Source: Petrosia ficiformis (Eukaryota > Porifera > Demospongiae > Haplosclerida > Petrosiidae). Taken from it: 64,000 bases of DNA. Positions 28,199-40,200 of the stretch are shown one piece after another (positions within the stretch are counted from its first letter, which is position 1; each line of letters begins with the position of its first letter). The notes under the pieces are model-generated. The model saw nothing but the letters and a program-made list of their open reading frames with translations, was not told where the DNA came from and did no database searches. The DNA is taken from positions 5,054,460 to 5,118,459 of the forward strand of contig OX345641.1 in the NCBI GenBank assembly GCA_947044365.1, given 5' to 3'. A program made the translations under genes and the position numbers.

Positions 28199-28341
28199 CT
28201 ATTGGGTACTATTGCACACTTATGGGTCCTAGAGGAAACATTATGTGTCCTAGAGGACACTTAATGGGTACTTGTGGACTCCTTACTGGTCCGAGTGGAA
28301 TCCTTCCTGGTCCTAATGGACTCATTATTGGTCCTAGTGGA

Positions 28342-29812
28342 CTCCTAATTGGTCCTGTGGACTCATTATTTGTCCTAGTGTACTCCTATTGGGTCCTAGT
28401 GCACTCATATTGTGTCCTAGTGGACTCGTTCTGGGTCCTATTGGACTCCTAATGGATCCTAGTGGACTCTTAATGGGTCCTAATAGACTCCTATTGTGAC
28501 CTAGTGGACTCCTTGTGGGTCCTAGAGGACTCCTAATGGGTCCTAGTGGACTCCGTATCGGTCTTAATGGACTCCTTATGGGTCCTAATGGACACCTATT
28601 GCGTCCTTGTGGACACCTTATGGGTCCTAATGTACTCCTAATGGGTCCTAGAAGACTCCTAATGGGTCCTAGTGGAGTACTATTGGGTCCTAGTTGACAC
28701 CAATTGGGTCTTAGTGGACTCCTTGTTGGTCCTAATGGACTCCTTATGGGTGCTTGTGGACTCCTAATTGCTCCTAGTGGACTCAATATTGGTCCTACTG
28801 GACACCACTTTGGTCCTATTGGAGTACAATTGGGTCCTAGTGGAATCATGTTGGGTGCTACTGGACTCCTATTGTGTCCTAGTGGACTCTTTCTGGGTCC
28901 TAGTGGACTCCTAATTGGTCCTAATGGAGTCCTATTGAGTCCTATTGGACTCCAAATGGGTCCTATTGGACACATATTGGGTCCTAGTGGACTCCGTTTG
29001 GGTCATAGTGGACACCTTATTGGGTCCTACTGGATTTATAATGGGTCCCAGTGGACTCCCAATGGGTCCTAGTGGACTCCTATTGGGTCCTAGTGGACTG
29101 CTATTGAGTCCTTGTGGACACCTATTGGGTCCTATCGGACTTCTAATGGGTTCCAGTAGACTCCTAATGGGTCCTAGTGGAGTACTATTGGGTCCTAATT
29201 GACACCAATTGGGTCCAAGTGGACTCCTTGTTGGTCCTAATGGACTCTTTAGGGGTGCTTGTGGACTCCTAATTGCTCCTAATGGACTCAATATTGGTCC
29301 TAGTGGACACTACGTTTGTCCTAGTGGAGTACTATTGGGTCCTAGTGGAATCCTATTGGGTGCTACAGGACTCCTATTGTGTCCTAGTGGACTCTTTCTG
29401 GGTCCTAATGGATTCCTAATGTGTCCTATTGGACTAGTTATAGAACCTAGTGGACTCCTATTGGGTCCTAGTGGACTCCTTGTTGGTCCTAGTAAATTCA
29501 AGATGAGTCCTAGTGGACTCCTAATTGGTCCTAGTGGACTCCTTCTGGGTCCTAGTGAACTCCTATTTGGTCATAGTGGAATCCTATTTGGTCGTAGTGG
29601 ACACATAATAGGTCCTAGTGGACTCCTAATGGGTCTTATTGGAGTCCTATTGTGTCCTATTGGACTACTCATGGGTCGTAGTGGACTCCTAATGGGTGCC
29701 AGTGGACTCCTAATAAGGTCCAAATGTACTCCTTATAGGTCCTAGTGAACTCCTATTGGGTCGTAGTGGACTCCTTATTGGTCCTACTGGACTATTATAG
29801 GGTCCTAGAGGA
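28342..29812 (+). repeat. Segmental copy C2
   Basis: Partner of 4,650-6,120 at a constant offset of 23,692. Between B2 and C2 only about 140 bp separate the blocks, whereas about 3.3 kb including the 461-bp array separates B1 and C1. Confidence 0.9.
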
Positions 29813-30789
29813 TTCTTATTGGGTCCTAGTGAACTCCTTTTGTGCCCCAGTGGACTCCTTTTGGGTCCTAGTGGACTCCTAATTGGTCCTAATGGAGTCC
29901 TGTTGAGTCCTTTTGGACTCCAAATGGGTCCTATTGGACACATATTGGGTCCTAGTGGACTCTGCTTGAGTCCTAGTGGACACCTTATTGGGTCCTACTG
30001 CACTTATAATGTGTCCCAGTGGAGTCCTAATGGGTCCTAGTGGACTCCTATTGGATCCTAGTGGACTGCTATTGAGTCCTTGTGGACACCTATTGGGTTC
30101 TTTGGGACTTCTAATGGGTTCCAGTAGACTCCTAATGGGTCATAGTGGAGTACTATTGGGTCCTATCGGACACTTCATGGGTCCTAGAGGACTCATTATG
30201 GGTCCTAATCGACTCTTATTGCGTCCTAGTGGACACCTTATGGGTGCTAATGTGTTCCTAATGGGTCCTAGGGGATTCCTAATGGGTCGTAGTGGAGTAC
30301 TATTCGGTCCTATTTGACTCCAATTGAGTCCTAGGGGACTCCTTATTGGTCCTAATGGACTCAACTTGGGTCCTGGTGGACTCCTAATTGGTCTAGTGGA
30401 CTCGTTATTGGTCCTAGTGTACTCCTATTGGGTCCTAGTGGACTACTTATTGGTCCTAGAGGACTATTATTGGGTCCTAGAGGACTCTTATTGGGTCCTA
30501 TTGGACTCCTAATGGGTCCTATTTGACTCCTATTGGGTCCCAGTTGACTCCTATTGGGTCCTAGTGGACTGCTATTGTGTCATAGTGGACTTCCAATGGG
30601 TCCCAGTGGACTCCTATTTGGTCCTATCGAGTCCTATTGGGTACTATTGGACATTTGATGGGTCCTAGAGGACTCATTATGGGTCCAAGTGGACTCTTAA
30701 TCGGTACTCCTTATTGGTCCTGGTGTTTTCCTATTGGGTCCTAGCGGACTCCTATTGTGTCCTAGTGGACCCCATCTGGGTCATAATGG

Positions 30790-31736
30790 ACTCCTAATGA
30801 GTCCTAGTGGACTCCTTATAGGTCCTAGTGGACTCTTGTTGGGTCCTATGGACTCGTTATTGGTGCTATTGGACTCCTATTGGGTCCTACAGGACTCCTA
30901 TTGGGTCCTATTGGACTCAAAATGGGTCATATTGGACACACAGTGGGTCCTATTGGACTCCGTTTGGGTCCTAGTGGACACCTTATTGGGTCCTAGTGGA
31001 CTTATAATGGGTCCCAGTGGACTCCTAATGGTTCCTAGTGGACTCCTATTGGGTCCTATTGCACTGCTATTGGGTGCTAGTGGACACCTATTGGGTCCTA
31101 TTGGACTTCTAATGGGTTCCAGTAAACTCTTAGTGGAGTACTATTGGGTCCTATTGGACTCTTCATGGGTCCTAAAGGACACATTATGGGTCATAATGGA
31201 CTCCTATTGCATCCTAGTGGACACCTTATGGGTCCTAATGTATTCCTAATGGGTACTAGTGGATTCCTAATGGGTCGTAGTGGAGTACTATTGGATCCTA
31301 GTTGACTCCAATTGAGTCCTAGGGAACTCCTTATTGGTCCTAATGGACTCAACATGGGTCCTTGTGGACTCCTAATTGGTCCTGTGCACTCATTATTGGT
31401 CCTAGTGTACTCCTATTGGGTCCTAGTGGACTCCTATTGTGTCCTAGGGGACACCTTCTGGATTCTAATGGACACCTAATTGGTCGTAGTGGACACCTAA
31501 TGGTTCCTACTGGATACTTATTGGGTCCTAGTGGACTGCTTATTGGTCCTAATGTATTCCTAATTGGTCCTAGTGGACTTCTAATGGTTCCTAGTGGAGT
31601 ACTATTGGGTCTTAATTGACTCTATTGGGTCATTGTGGACTCCTTGTTGGTCCTAATGGACTCCTTTTTGGTGCTAGTGGACTCCTGTTGGGTCCTAATG
31701 GACTCCTATTGTGTGCTAGTAAACTCTATCTGTGTC
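30790..31736 (+). repeat. Segmental copy D2
   Basis: Partner of 8,270-9,260. It ends just before a telomere-type insertion that the other copy does not have. Confidence 0.85.
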
Positions 31737-31745
31737 CTAATGGAT

Positions 31746-31760
31746 TCCTAAACCCTAAAG
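31746..31760 (+). repeat. Minimal telomere-type tract (CCTAAACCCTAAAG)
   Basis: The sequence reads GGATTCCTAAACCCTAAAGCG. The paralogous site at about 9,262-9,275 reads GGATTCCTAAAGGGTCC and that at about 38,370 reads GGATTCCTAATGGGTCC. The 31.7-kb copy has therefore gained one CCCTAAA heptamer at a pre-existing CCTAAA. Confidence 0.75.
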
Positions 31761-34700
31761 CGTCCTAGTGTACTCCTAGTTGGTCCTAATGGACTCCTAT
31801 TGGGACCTAGTGGACTATTTATGGGTCCTAGAGGACTCCTAATCGGTCCTATTGGTCTCCTTATCGGTCCTAATGGACTCCTTATTAGTGCTTGTAGACT
31901 GCTAATTGGTCCTAGTAGACTCCTTATTGGTACTAGTTGAATCCTATTGGGTCCTAATGGACTCCTATTGGGTCCTTGTGGAGTCCTTATGGGTCCTAAT
32001 GTAGTCCTTATGGGTCCTAGTGGACACCTAATTGGTCCTAGTGGAGTACTATTGGGTCCTAGGGACTCCTATGGGGTCTTAGTGGACTCGTTATTGGTCA
32101 TAATGGACTCAACATGGGTGTTAGTGGACTCCTAATTGGTCCTAGTAGACTCATCAAGTGTCCTAGTGAACTCCTATTGGGTCCTATTGGACTCCAATTG
32201 GGTCCTAGTGGACTCATATTGGGTCCTAGTGGACTACTAATTGGTCCTCGTGGACTCCATATTGGTCCTAATAGACTCGTATTGGGTCCTAGTGGACTCC
32301 TATTGGGTCATAGTGGACTCCTAATGGGTCCTATTGGACTCCTACTGTGTACTATTGGACACATTATTGGTCCTAGTGGAGTCGTATTGATACTCCTAAT
32401 GTGTCATAGTGGACTCCTTATTTGTCCTAGTGGACTCCTATTAGGTCCTAGTGGACTCATAATGGGTCCTTGTGGAGTCCTAATTAGTCCTGGTGGACTC
32501 CTTATGGGTCCTACTGGACTCATAGTGGGTGTTAGTGGACTAGTATTGGGTCCTATTGGACTCCTTATGGGTCCTAATGTACTCCTAATGGGTCCTAGTG
32601 GACACCTATTGTGTCCTAGGGGAGATTATTTTGTCCTAGAGGACTCATATTGGGTCCTAGTGGACACCTTATGCCTCCTAGTGGCCTCCTAATGGGTCCT
32701 AGTGGACTCCTTATTGGTCCTAGTGGACTCCCGTTAAGTCCCAGTGGACTCCTAATGGGTCCTAGTGGATGACTAATGAGTACTAGTGGAGTCCTATTGG
32801 TCCTAGTTCTCTCCTTATTGGTCGTAATGGACTCTTATTGTGTCCTAGTAAACTCCTTATTGGGCCTAGTGGACTCCTAATGTGTCCTTGGGGACTCCAA
32901 ATGCGTCCTATTTGAATCCAATTGCTTCAAAGAGGACTTCTTATGGGTCCTAATGGAGTCTTATTGGGTCCTAGTGGACTCCTATTTGCTCCTAATGGAC
33001 TCATTATGGGTCCTAGAGGACCCCTAATGGGTGCTATTGGACTCCCACTTGGTTCTAGTGGACCCATATTGGATCCTAGTGGACTACTAATGGGTCCTAG
33101 TGGACACCATATTGGTCCTAATGGACACTTATTGGGTATTAGTGGACACATATTGGGTCATAGTGGACTCCTAATGGGTCCTATTGCATTCCTATTGGGT
33201 CCTATTGGACACTTTATTGGTCCTAGTGGAATCGTATTGGGTCCTATTGGACTCCTAATGTGTCATAGTGGACTCCTTATTGGTGCTAGTGGACTCCTAT
33301 TAGGTCCTGGTGGAGTCATACTGAGTCCTATTGGACTCCTTACGGGTCATAGTAGACTCCTAATGGGTCAAAGTGGACACCTATTTGGTCCTAATGGACT
33401 CCTATTGAGTCCTTTTGGACTCCTAATTGGTCCTAGTGGACTCCTAATTGGTACTAGTGGACTCATACTGGGTGTTAGTCGACACCTATAGGGTCCTAAT
33501 TGACTCATTTTGGGATCTGGTGGAATCATAGTGGGTCCTAGCGGACACCTAATGGCTCCTATTGGAGTCCTATTGGGTCCTAGAGGACTACTTATGGGTC
33601 CTAGTGGAGTCCTTTTGGGTCCTAGTGAACCCCTAATTGGTCATAATGGAATCATAATGTGTATTAGTGGACAAAAATTGGGTCTTCGTGGACATTTTAT
33701 GGGTCCTAGTGAACTCCTATTGGGTACTAGTGGATATTTTATGGGTCCAATTGGTCTCCTAATTGGATCCTAGTGGACTCCTAATGGGTCCTAGAGGACT
33801 CCTTATGGGTCCTAGTGGACTCCTAATGGGTCCTTGTGGAATTCTTATTGGTCCTAGTGGACTCCCATTAGGTCCCAATGGACTCCTAATGGGTCCTAGT
33901 GGACTACTAATGGGTACTAGTGGAGTCCTATTGGGTCCTAGTTGAATCCTATTGCTTCATAGTGGACTTCTTATGGGTCCTAATGGAGTCTTTTTGGGTC
34001 CTAGTGGACTCCTAATTGCTCCTAATATACTCCTTATGGGTCCTAGTGGACTCCCACTTGGTCCTAGTGGACTCGTAATGGGTGCTAGTCGATTCCTATT
34101 GGGTCCTAATCGACTCCTAATAGGTCCTAGAAGACAACTTATGGTTCCCAGTGTACTTCGAATGGGTCCTAGTGGACTCATAATGGGTCCTAATGTACAC
34201 CTTTTGGGTCCTAGTGCACTCCTAATGTGTCCTACGGGAGTACTATTTGGTCCTTGTGGACTCCTATTGGGTCCTAGTTTACTTCTTATGGGTCCTAGTG
34301 GACTACTAATAGGTCCTAGTGGACTCCTAATCGGTCCTCGTAGAGTCCTATTGGGTCCTACAGGACTCCTTATGGGTCCTACTGACCTCCTAATGGGTGC
34401 TAGTGGACTCCTTATTGACTCCTATTAGGTCCCAGTTGACTCATATTGCATCCTAGTGGACTCCTTATGGTTCCTACTGGACTCCTTAATGGTCCTAGTG
34501 GAGTCCTATTTGTTCCTACTGGACTCCTATTGGGTCCTAGTTCACACCTTATGAGTCCTAGTGGACTCATAGAGGGTCCTAGTGGACTTGTAATGGGTCC
34601 TATTGGAGTCCTATTGTGTCCTAGTTCACTCCTTATGGATCGTAGCGGACACCTAGTGGGTCCTAGTGGACTCCAAATAGGTCCTAGAGAACACCTAATG

Positions 34701-35604
34701 CGTCCTAATGGACGCCTAAGGGGTCCTTGTGGCTTCTTTTTTGGTCCTGGTGGAATCCTATTGGTTTCTAGTGGACTCCTAATGTGTCCTACTGGACTCT
34801 TTATTGGACCTAGTGGACTCCTATTAGGTCCTAGTGGACTCATATTTGGTTCTAGTGGAGTCCTCTTGGGTCCTAATGGACTCCTTATTGGTCCAAGTGG
34901 AATCATTTTGGTTCCTATTGGACTCCTATTCGTTCCTAATGGATTCCTTTTGGGATCTAGTGGAATCATAATGGGTCCTAGTGGACTCCTATTGGGTCCT
35001 AATGAACTCCTTATGGGTCCTAGTGGAGTCCTTTTGGGTCCTAGTGGACGCCTAATTGGTCCTAGTGGACATATGACGGGTCTTACTGGACTCCTATAAG
35101 GTCCTGGTGGACTCCCTACGGGTCCTAGCGGAATGCAAAAGGGACATATTGGACATCTAATTGGTCCTGATGGAGTCCCATTGCGTCCTAGTTCACTACT
35201 TATGGGTGCTAGTGGACTCCTAATGGGTCCTAGTGGACTCCTAATCGGTCCTAAAGGAATCCTATTGGGTCCTAGTGGACACCTTGTGGGTCCTACTGGA
35301 CTCCTATTGGGTCCTAGTGGACTGATATTGGGTCTTAGTCGACTCCTACTGGGTCCACATTTACTCCTTTTGGGATCAAGAGGAATCATAATGGGTCTTA
35401 GCGGACTCCTAATGGGTCCTAGACGACTCCTAATGGGTACTAGTGGACTAATTATTGGTCCTAGTGGACTCCTTATTGGTCCATATTATGTCTTAGTAGA
35501 CACCTGGTGGCTGTTAATGGACTCTTTACGGGTCCTAATGTACACCTAATGGGTCCTAGTGGAGTACAAGTGTGTCCTAGTGGACTCCTAATGTGTCCTA
35601 GTGG

Positions 35605-37741
35605 AGTAATATTGGGTCCCAGTGGACTCCTAATGGGTCATAGTGGAGTCGTATTGGGTCCTTATGGACTCCTAATGTGTCATAGTGGAGTCGTATTGGG
35701 TCCTAGTGGACTCCTAATGTGTCCTATGGACTCCTTGCTGGTATTCGTGGACTCCCATGAGGTTGTAGTGGACTCATATTGGGTCCTAATGGACTCCTGA
35801 TGGGTCCTAGTGGACTCCTAATGGGTCCTAGTGGAATCCCATTTGGTTGTATTGGACACATATTGGGTCCTAATGGACACCTTATTGGTCCTAGTGGACT
35901 CCTATTGGTTCCTAGTGGACTCCTATTCGATCGTAATTGGGATCTAGTGGAATCTTAATTGGGTCCTAGTGGACTCCTTATGGGTACTAGTGGAGTCCTT
36001 TTGAGTACTAGAGCACGCCTAATTTGTCATGGTGGAGACATAATGGGTCTTAATGGACTCCTATGGGGTCCCAGTGGACTCCTTAAGGGTTCTAGTGGAC
36101 TACTAATGGGTCCTAGTGGACTACTAATGGGTCCTATTGGAGACCTATTGGTTCCTATTCCATCCTTTATGGCTCCTATTGGACTCCTAATGGGTCCTAG
36201 TGGACACCTAATGGGTACTAGTGGATACCTTATTGGTCCTTGTGGAATTCCATTGGGTCCTACTGGACTCCTAATGTGTCCTAGTGGACTCCTTTATGGT
36301 CTTAGTGGACTCCTTATGGGTCATAGTGGACTACGATCGGATCCTATTGGACTCCTAATGGGTCCTCTTGGAGTACTATGGGTCCTAGTGGACACCTATT
36401 GGGTCCTAGTGGACTCCTAATGGGTTCTAGTGGACAACTTATTGATCCTAAAGTATTCCTAATGGGTCCGAGTCGACTCCTGATGGGTCCTAGTGGAGTA
36501 ATTTTGTGTACTACTGGACTCCTATTGGGTCCTAGAGGACTCGTAATGGGTTCTAGTGGACTCCTTATATGTCCTAGTGGACAACTATTGGGTCCTAGTG
36601 GACTCCTATTGAGTAAGAGTGGACACCTTAATTGGTCCTTGTGGAATTCTATTGGGTCCTACTGGACTCCTAATGTGTCCTAGTGGACTCCTTAATGGTC
36701 CTAGTGGACTCCTTATAGGTCCTAGCGGAATCCTATTGGGTCCTAATGGACTCCTATTTGGTCCTGGTGGACTCCTTATGTGTCATAAAGGACTGCTAAT
36801 GGGTTCCTTATTGGTCCGAATAGAATCATTATGAGTCCTTGAGGACACCTAATTGGTCCTAATGGACTCAAAATGGATCCTAGTGGACTTCTAATTGGTC
36901 CTAGTGGACTAATTATTGGTCCTAGTGGACTCCTATTGAGTCGTAGAGGACTCCTATTGTGTTCTAGTGGCATCCTTCTGGGTCCTAATGGAGTCCTAAT
37001 GGGTCCTAGTGGACTCCTTATGCGTCCTAGTAATCCTAATGAGTCATAGTGAAGTCCTATTGGGTCCTATGTGACTCCTAATGGGTCCTAGTGGACACCT
37101 AATGGGTCCTAATAGAGTCCTATTGGTTCCTATTGGACACTTCATGGGTCCTAGAGGACACATTATTGGTCATACTGGACTCCTAATGGGTCCAAGTGGA
37201 CTCCTTATTAGTCCTGGTGGAATACTATGGAGTCCTAGTGCACTCCTAATGGGTCCTAGTGGAGTATATTGGGTCCCATTGGACTCCTATTGGGTCCTAG
37301 TGGACTCCATATTGGTCCTAATGGACACAAGATGGGTCCTGTTGGACTCCTAATTGGTCGAAGTGAACTCCTATTGCGTCCTAGTGGACTCCTATTGTGT
37401 CCTAGTGGACTCCTTTTGGGTCCTAAGGACTCCTAATGAGTCCTATTGGACTCCTAATTGGTCCTAGTGGACTCCTATTGGGTCCTAGTGAACTCCTATT
37501 GTGTCCTAGTGGATTCCGTTTGGGTCCTGATGGACTGCTAATGAGTCCTAGTGGACTGCTTATAGGTCCTAGTGGACTCCTTTTGGGTCCTAGTGGACTC
37601 CTTATTTGTGCTAGTGGACTCCTATTGGGTCCTAGTGGACTCCTATTGGGTCCTATTGGACTCCTAATGGGTCCTATTGGACAGATATTGGGTCCCAGTG
37701 GACACCTAATGGGTCCTAGTGGAGTCCCAGTGGACTCCTAA
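35605..37741 (+). repeat. Left arm of a long inverted duplication (pairs with about 61,850-64,000)
   Basis: The reverse complement of the last 2.15 kb of the window aligns collinearly here. Paired coordinates sum to 99,605 at several landmarks (35,959 with 63,646; 36,378 with 63,227; 36,776 with 62,830), dropping to about 99,591 near the inner end. Shared rare monomers include TACTAGAGCACGCC, GATCGTAATTGGGATC and CATGAGGTTGTAG. Copies are clearly alike but have many single-base differences. A direct, more diverged relative lies at about 16,276-17,000. Confidence 0.92.
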
Positions 37742-38524
37742 TGGGTCCTAGTGGACTCCTAATGGGTCCTAATGGACTCCTATTGTGACCTTGTGGACAC
37801 CTTATGGGTCCTAATGTATTCCTAATTGGTCCTAGTGGACTCATTATTGGTCCTAGTGGACACCAATTTGATCCTAGTGGAGTACTATTGGGTCCTAATG
37901 GAATCCTATTGGGTCCTAGTGGACTCCTTATTGGTCCTAATGGACTCACGATGGGTCCTAGTGGACTCCTAATGGGTCCAATGGGAAACTTAATGGGTCC
38001 TAGTGGACTTCGAATGGGTCCCTGTAGACTCCTAATGGGTCCTAATGGAGTACTATTGGGTCCTATTGGACTCTTCATGGGTCCTAGATGACACATTATG
38101 GGTACTAATGGACACCTATTGCGCCCTTTTGGACACCTTATGGGTCCTAATGTATTCCTAATGGGTCCTAGTGGACTTTTAATGGGTCCTAGTGGAGTAC
38201 TATTGGGTCCTAGTTGACTCCATTGGGTCTTAGTGGAATCCTTGTTGGTCCTAAAGGACTCCTTGTGTGTCCTAATTGGTCCTAGTGGACTCATTATTGG
38301 TCCTAGTGGATTCCTATTGGGTCCTAATGGACTCCTGTTGTGTGCTAGTAAACTCTATCTGTGTCCTAATGGATTCCTAATGGGTCCTAGTGGACTCCTT
38401 ATTGTGTCCTAGTGGACTCCTTATTGATCCTTGTGGACTCCAATTGGGTCCTAGAGGACTCCTTTTGGGTCATATTGGACTCCTAAAGGCTCCTATTGGA
38501 CTGAAATTGGGTCCCAGTGGACAA

Positions 38525-38555
38525 TAAACCCTAAACCCTAAACCCTAAACTCTAA
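38525..38555 (+). repeat. Interstitial telomeric tract (CCCTAAA)3
   Basis: Three perfect CCCTAAA heptamers plus a degenerate end (CTCTAA), embedded between satellite monomers. The upstream flank GAAATTGGGTCCCAGTGG and the downstream flank CCTAGTGGA also border the three tracts in the reversed right block, so this is one ancestral junction carried in four satellite copies. Confidence 0.95.
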
Positions 38556-39377
38556 TGGGTCCTAGTGGATTCCTAATGGGATCTAGTGGAGTCCTATTGT
38601 GTCCTATTGGACTCCTTATGGGTCCTAGTGGAATCCTAATGGGTGCTATTGGACTCCTAATGGGTGCTAGTGGACTCCTTATAGGTCCTAGTGAACTCCT
38701 ATTGGGTCTTAATGGACTCCTTATTGGTCTTACAGGACTACAATTGGTTCCAGAGGACACTTATTGGGTCCTATTGCATACCTAATGGTTCCTATTGGAC
38801 TTCTATTGGACTCCTATTGGGTCCCAGTGGACTCCTATTGGATCTTAGTTTACTCCTATTGTGCTATAACGGACTTCCAATGGGTCCAAGTGGACCCACT
38901 ATTGGTCCTGGTGGAGTCCTTATTGGTGCTAGTGGACTCCTATTGAGTCCTGGAGGACTCCTATATGGTCCTATTGGACTTATAATGGGTCCCAGTGGAC
39001 TCCTAATGGGTCCTATTAGAGTACTTTTGGTTCCAATTGGGCTCTTCATGGGTCCTGGAGGACTAATTATGGGTCCTAGTGGATTCCTAATGGATCCTAG
39101 TGGACTCCTTAAGGTTCCTGGTGGAATTTTATGGGGTCCTAATGGACTCCCATTGCGTCTTAGTGGACTCCTTATGGGTCCTAATGTATTCCTAATGGGT
39201 CCTAATGGACTCCTAATGGGTTCTAGTGGAGTACTATTGGGCCCTAGTGGACTCCTTATTGGTCCTACTAGACTCAAGATGAGTCCTAGTGGACTCCTAA
39301 TGGTAGACAGGTAGATAGGTAGTTAGTTAGATATGTAGAAAATTTGTCAGATAGATAGATTGACAGATAGACCGTAA

Positions 39378-39572
39378 GTCACACGGAAGGAGGGTCGGAC
39401 GGAAGGACGGACGGACGAATGGACGGAGGGGCGATTGGGTGGTTGGGCGGTGAGACGGACAGAAGGACGGACGGACAAACGGAATTACGGACAGACGAAT
39501 GGAGGGTCGGACGGATAGACAGACAGACGGACGGACGGAAGGAAGGACAGAAGGACAGAGGGACAGACATAG
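39378..39572 (+). repeat. GGAC/GGAAGGAC-rich tract, copy 1
   Basis: GGAC and GGAA-GGAC tetramer mix containing the landmark AGGGGCGATT at about 39,427. The same arrangement, followed by a GATA tract and then the conserved core, recurs about 2.0 kb downstream. Confidence 0.85.
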
Positions 39573-39577
39573 GGAAG

Positions 39578-39610
<33 letters not shown>

Positions 39611-39733
39611 ATATACAGATCGATAGATCAATAGATGGATAGATAGATAGATAGATAGTTAGATAGATAAATAGAAAGATAGATCGATGTATAGATAGAT
39701 AGATAGATAGAAAAATATATAGATAGATAGATA

Positions 39734-39769
39734 TAATGATAGATACATACCTACAATTTTAGATTGATA
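39734..39769 (+). repeat. Conserved microsatellite core, copy 1
   Basis: TACATACCTACAATTTTAGA followed by TTGATA. A non-microsatellite motif that recurs six times in the complex. Confidence 0.8.
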
Positions 39770-39894
39770 AGAAGATAGGTAGCTAGGTAGATAGGTAGAG
39801 AGGTAGATATGTAGAAAGATAAATAGTTAGATAGGTAGATATGTAGATAGATAGATAGAAAGACATATAGATAGATAGATAGATAGGTAGATAG

Positions 39895-40056
39895 ATGGAT
39901 GGATGGAGGGATGGATGGATGGATGCGTGGATGAATGGATGCGTGGATGGATGGATGGATGGATGGATTGATGGATGGATGGATGGATAGATGGATGGAT
40001 TGATGGATAGATGGATGGATGGATGGCTGGATGGATGGATGGATGAATGGATGGAT
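39895..40056 (+). repeat. GGAT microsatellite
   Basis: Near-continuous GGAT tetramers with occasional TGCG and GGCT variants, flanked by GATA repeats. Confidence 0.93.
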
Positions 40057-40141
40057 AGATAGATAGATAGATAGTTAGATATATGGATAGATAGATAGAT
40101 AAATAGATAGTTCGATATAAAGATAGATAGAGAGATAGAGA

Positions 40142-40200
40142 TAATGGTAGATACAAACCTACAAATTTAGATTGATCCATATATATGATATCAATATATA
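40142..40200 (+). repeat. Conserved microsatellite core, copy 2
   Basis: TACAAACCTACAAATTTAGA, then TTGATCCATA and GATATCAATA. Confidence 0.8.

Larger units (their letters stand above)
1..39303 (+). repeat. 21-bp satellite array, left block (forward orientation)
   Basis: Tandem 21-bp monomers, roughly 1,870 of them, read on the + strand as CCTAGTGGACT followed by CCTATTGGGT, with point variants in nearly every copy. Period is 21 bp over long stretches, with scattered 1-bp indels that shift phase. The consensus is open in two forward frames (GPSGLLL and VLVDSYW heptads) and one reverse frame (NRSPLGP), which accounts for the many open frames of 60 to 325 codons here on both strands. No codon bias, start context, splice structure or recognisable domain supports any of them. 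Variant monomers recur in fixed order, showing nested higher-order repeats. The array runs off the left edge of the window. Confidence 0.97.

Noticed and set aside
34412..35389. 325-codon minus-strand open frame of NRSPLGP heptads
   Set aside because: The same satellite artefact on the other strand. It overlaps equally long plus-strand frames and its ends are chance stops.
1..39303. Regularly spaced repeats as a CRISPR array
   Set aside because: The repeats are contiguous with no unique spacers, and the context is eukaryotic satellite DNA.
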